This document shows, piece by piece, positions 32,509 through 32,539 of a DNA stretch of 32,539 nt. This stretch comes from Sphingobium ummariense RL-3 (GTDB taxonomy: Bacteria > Pseudomonadota > Alphaproteobacteria > Sphingomonadales > Sphingomonadaceae), in the NCBI RefSeq assembly GCF_000447205.1, contig NZ_AUWY01000121.1, forward strand, positions 1 through 32,539. Reading direction: 5' to 3'. Under the pieces are notes generated by a model that was not told the DNA's origin, did no database searches, and was given only the letters and a program-made list of their open reading frames with translations. Both the position numbers and the translations under genes were made by a program. The first letter of the stretch is position 1. Each line of letters starts with the position of its first letter.

Positions 32509-32539
32509 TCATCACTGCGGCCCTCAGACCACGCTTACG

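Larger units (their letters stand above)
29449..32538 (+). mobile_element. complete IS66-family element (about 3.09 kb)
   Basis: Both ends carry a terminal inverted repeat beginning GTAAGCGTGGT: 29449-29470 on the left and 32517-32538 on the right, 18 of 22 positions matching. IS66 elements typically start GTAA and duplicate 8 bp. The left flank is GGTTTGGG (29441-29448); the single base visible beyond the right end is G, consistent with it but not proof. Genes are tnpA, tnpB, tnpC and a pRiA4b ORF-3-type gene, coupled apart from a 57-bp gap before tnpC. All reading frames are intact. Confidence 0.9.

Noticed and set aside
1..32539. CRISPR array, rRNA or tRNA genes
   Set aside because: No regularly spaced repeats, tRNA cloverleaf signature or rRNA-like stretch was seen on reading; a covariance-model scan was not possible.

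Overview
The window looks like chromosomal or large-plasmid DNA from a sphingomonad (Sphingobium/Sphingomonas/Novosphingobium-like alphaproteobacterium). The evidence is the high G+C, a MucR-family regulator without the zinc-finger cysteines, a DUF5818-type protein, the DUF3489-DUF2924-recombinase cassette, and the mix of IS1380, IS6, IS5, IS110 and IS66 elements. No rRNA, tRNA or CRISPR array was seen.

Layout. (1) 1-3.2 kb: an IS1380-family transposase, then a lone alpha/beta-hydrolase with an N-terminal Zn-ribbon-like module. (2) 3.2-6.3 kb: a two-gene secreted carbohydrate locus, GH43 plus an Sde182/DUF1593-type nucleoside-hydrolase-like protein. (3) 6.5-11.5 kb: a membrane diguanylate cyclase, htpG with a possible heat-shock promoter, a divergent S1/P1 nuclease with a DUF5818 protein, and a small gene with an in-frame TGA where a Trp codon is expected. 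(4) 11.5-14.5 kb: two small unknown proteins, a three-gene exported-protein operon in which two paralogues flank a YbjQ-like protein, and mucR. (5) 14.6-17.2 kb: a recombinase-DUF2924-DUF3489 cassette that looks dead. The recombinase lacks two catalytic arginines and DUF3489 has a -1 frameshift. (6) 17.4-19.4 kb: three tandem 13-bp repeats ahead of an SDR-GlcG/HbpS-NTF2-like operon whose middle gene is also frameshifted. (7) 19.4-23.3 kb: a Kef-type antiporter, a divergent AraC regulator, and an SDR with a small membrane protein. (8) 23.6-26.6 kb: a hybrid histidine kinase (GAF-GAF-PAS-HisKA-HATPase-REC-REC). (9) 26.8-29.3 kb: an IS scrap heap (frameshifted IS6, 5'-truncated IS5, 3'-truncated IS110). 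The IS110 start is fused in frame to the C-terminal STAS part of a SulP permease, which is translationally coupled to an intact beta-carbonic anhydrase. (10) 29.45-32.54 kb: a complete IS66 element with both terminal inverted repeats and a pRiA4b ORF-3-type passenger gene.

The main theme is genome plasticity and decay. Three separate genes (DUF3489, GlcG-like, IS6 tnp) can each be restored by adding back one base, and a fourth carries a premature TGA. These could be real pseudogenes or residual sequencing errors. I found no convincing complete new defence system. The most unusual items are the IS110-STAS fusion feeding carbonic anhydrase, the double active-site substitution in the recombinase, the 3 x 13-bp repeat array, and the paralogue/YbjQ operon.
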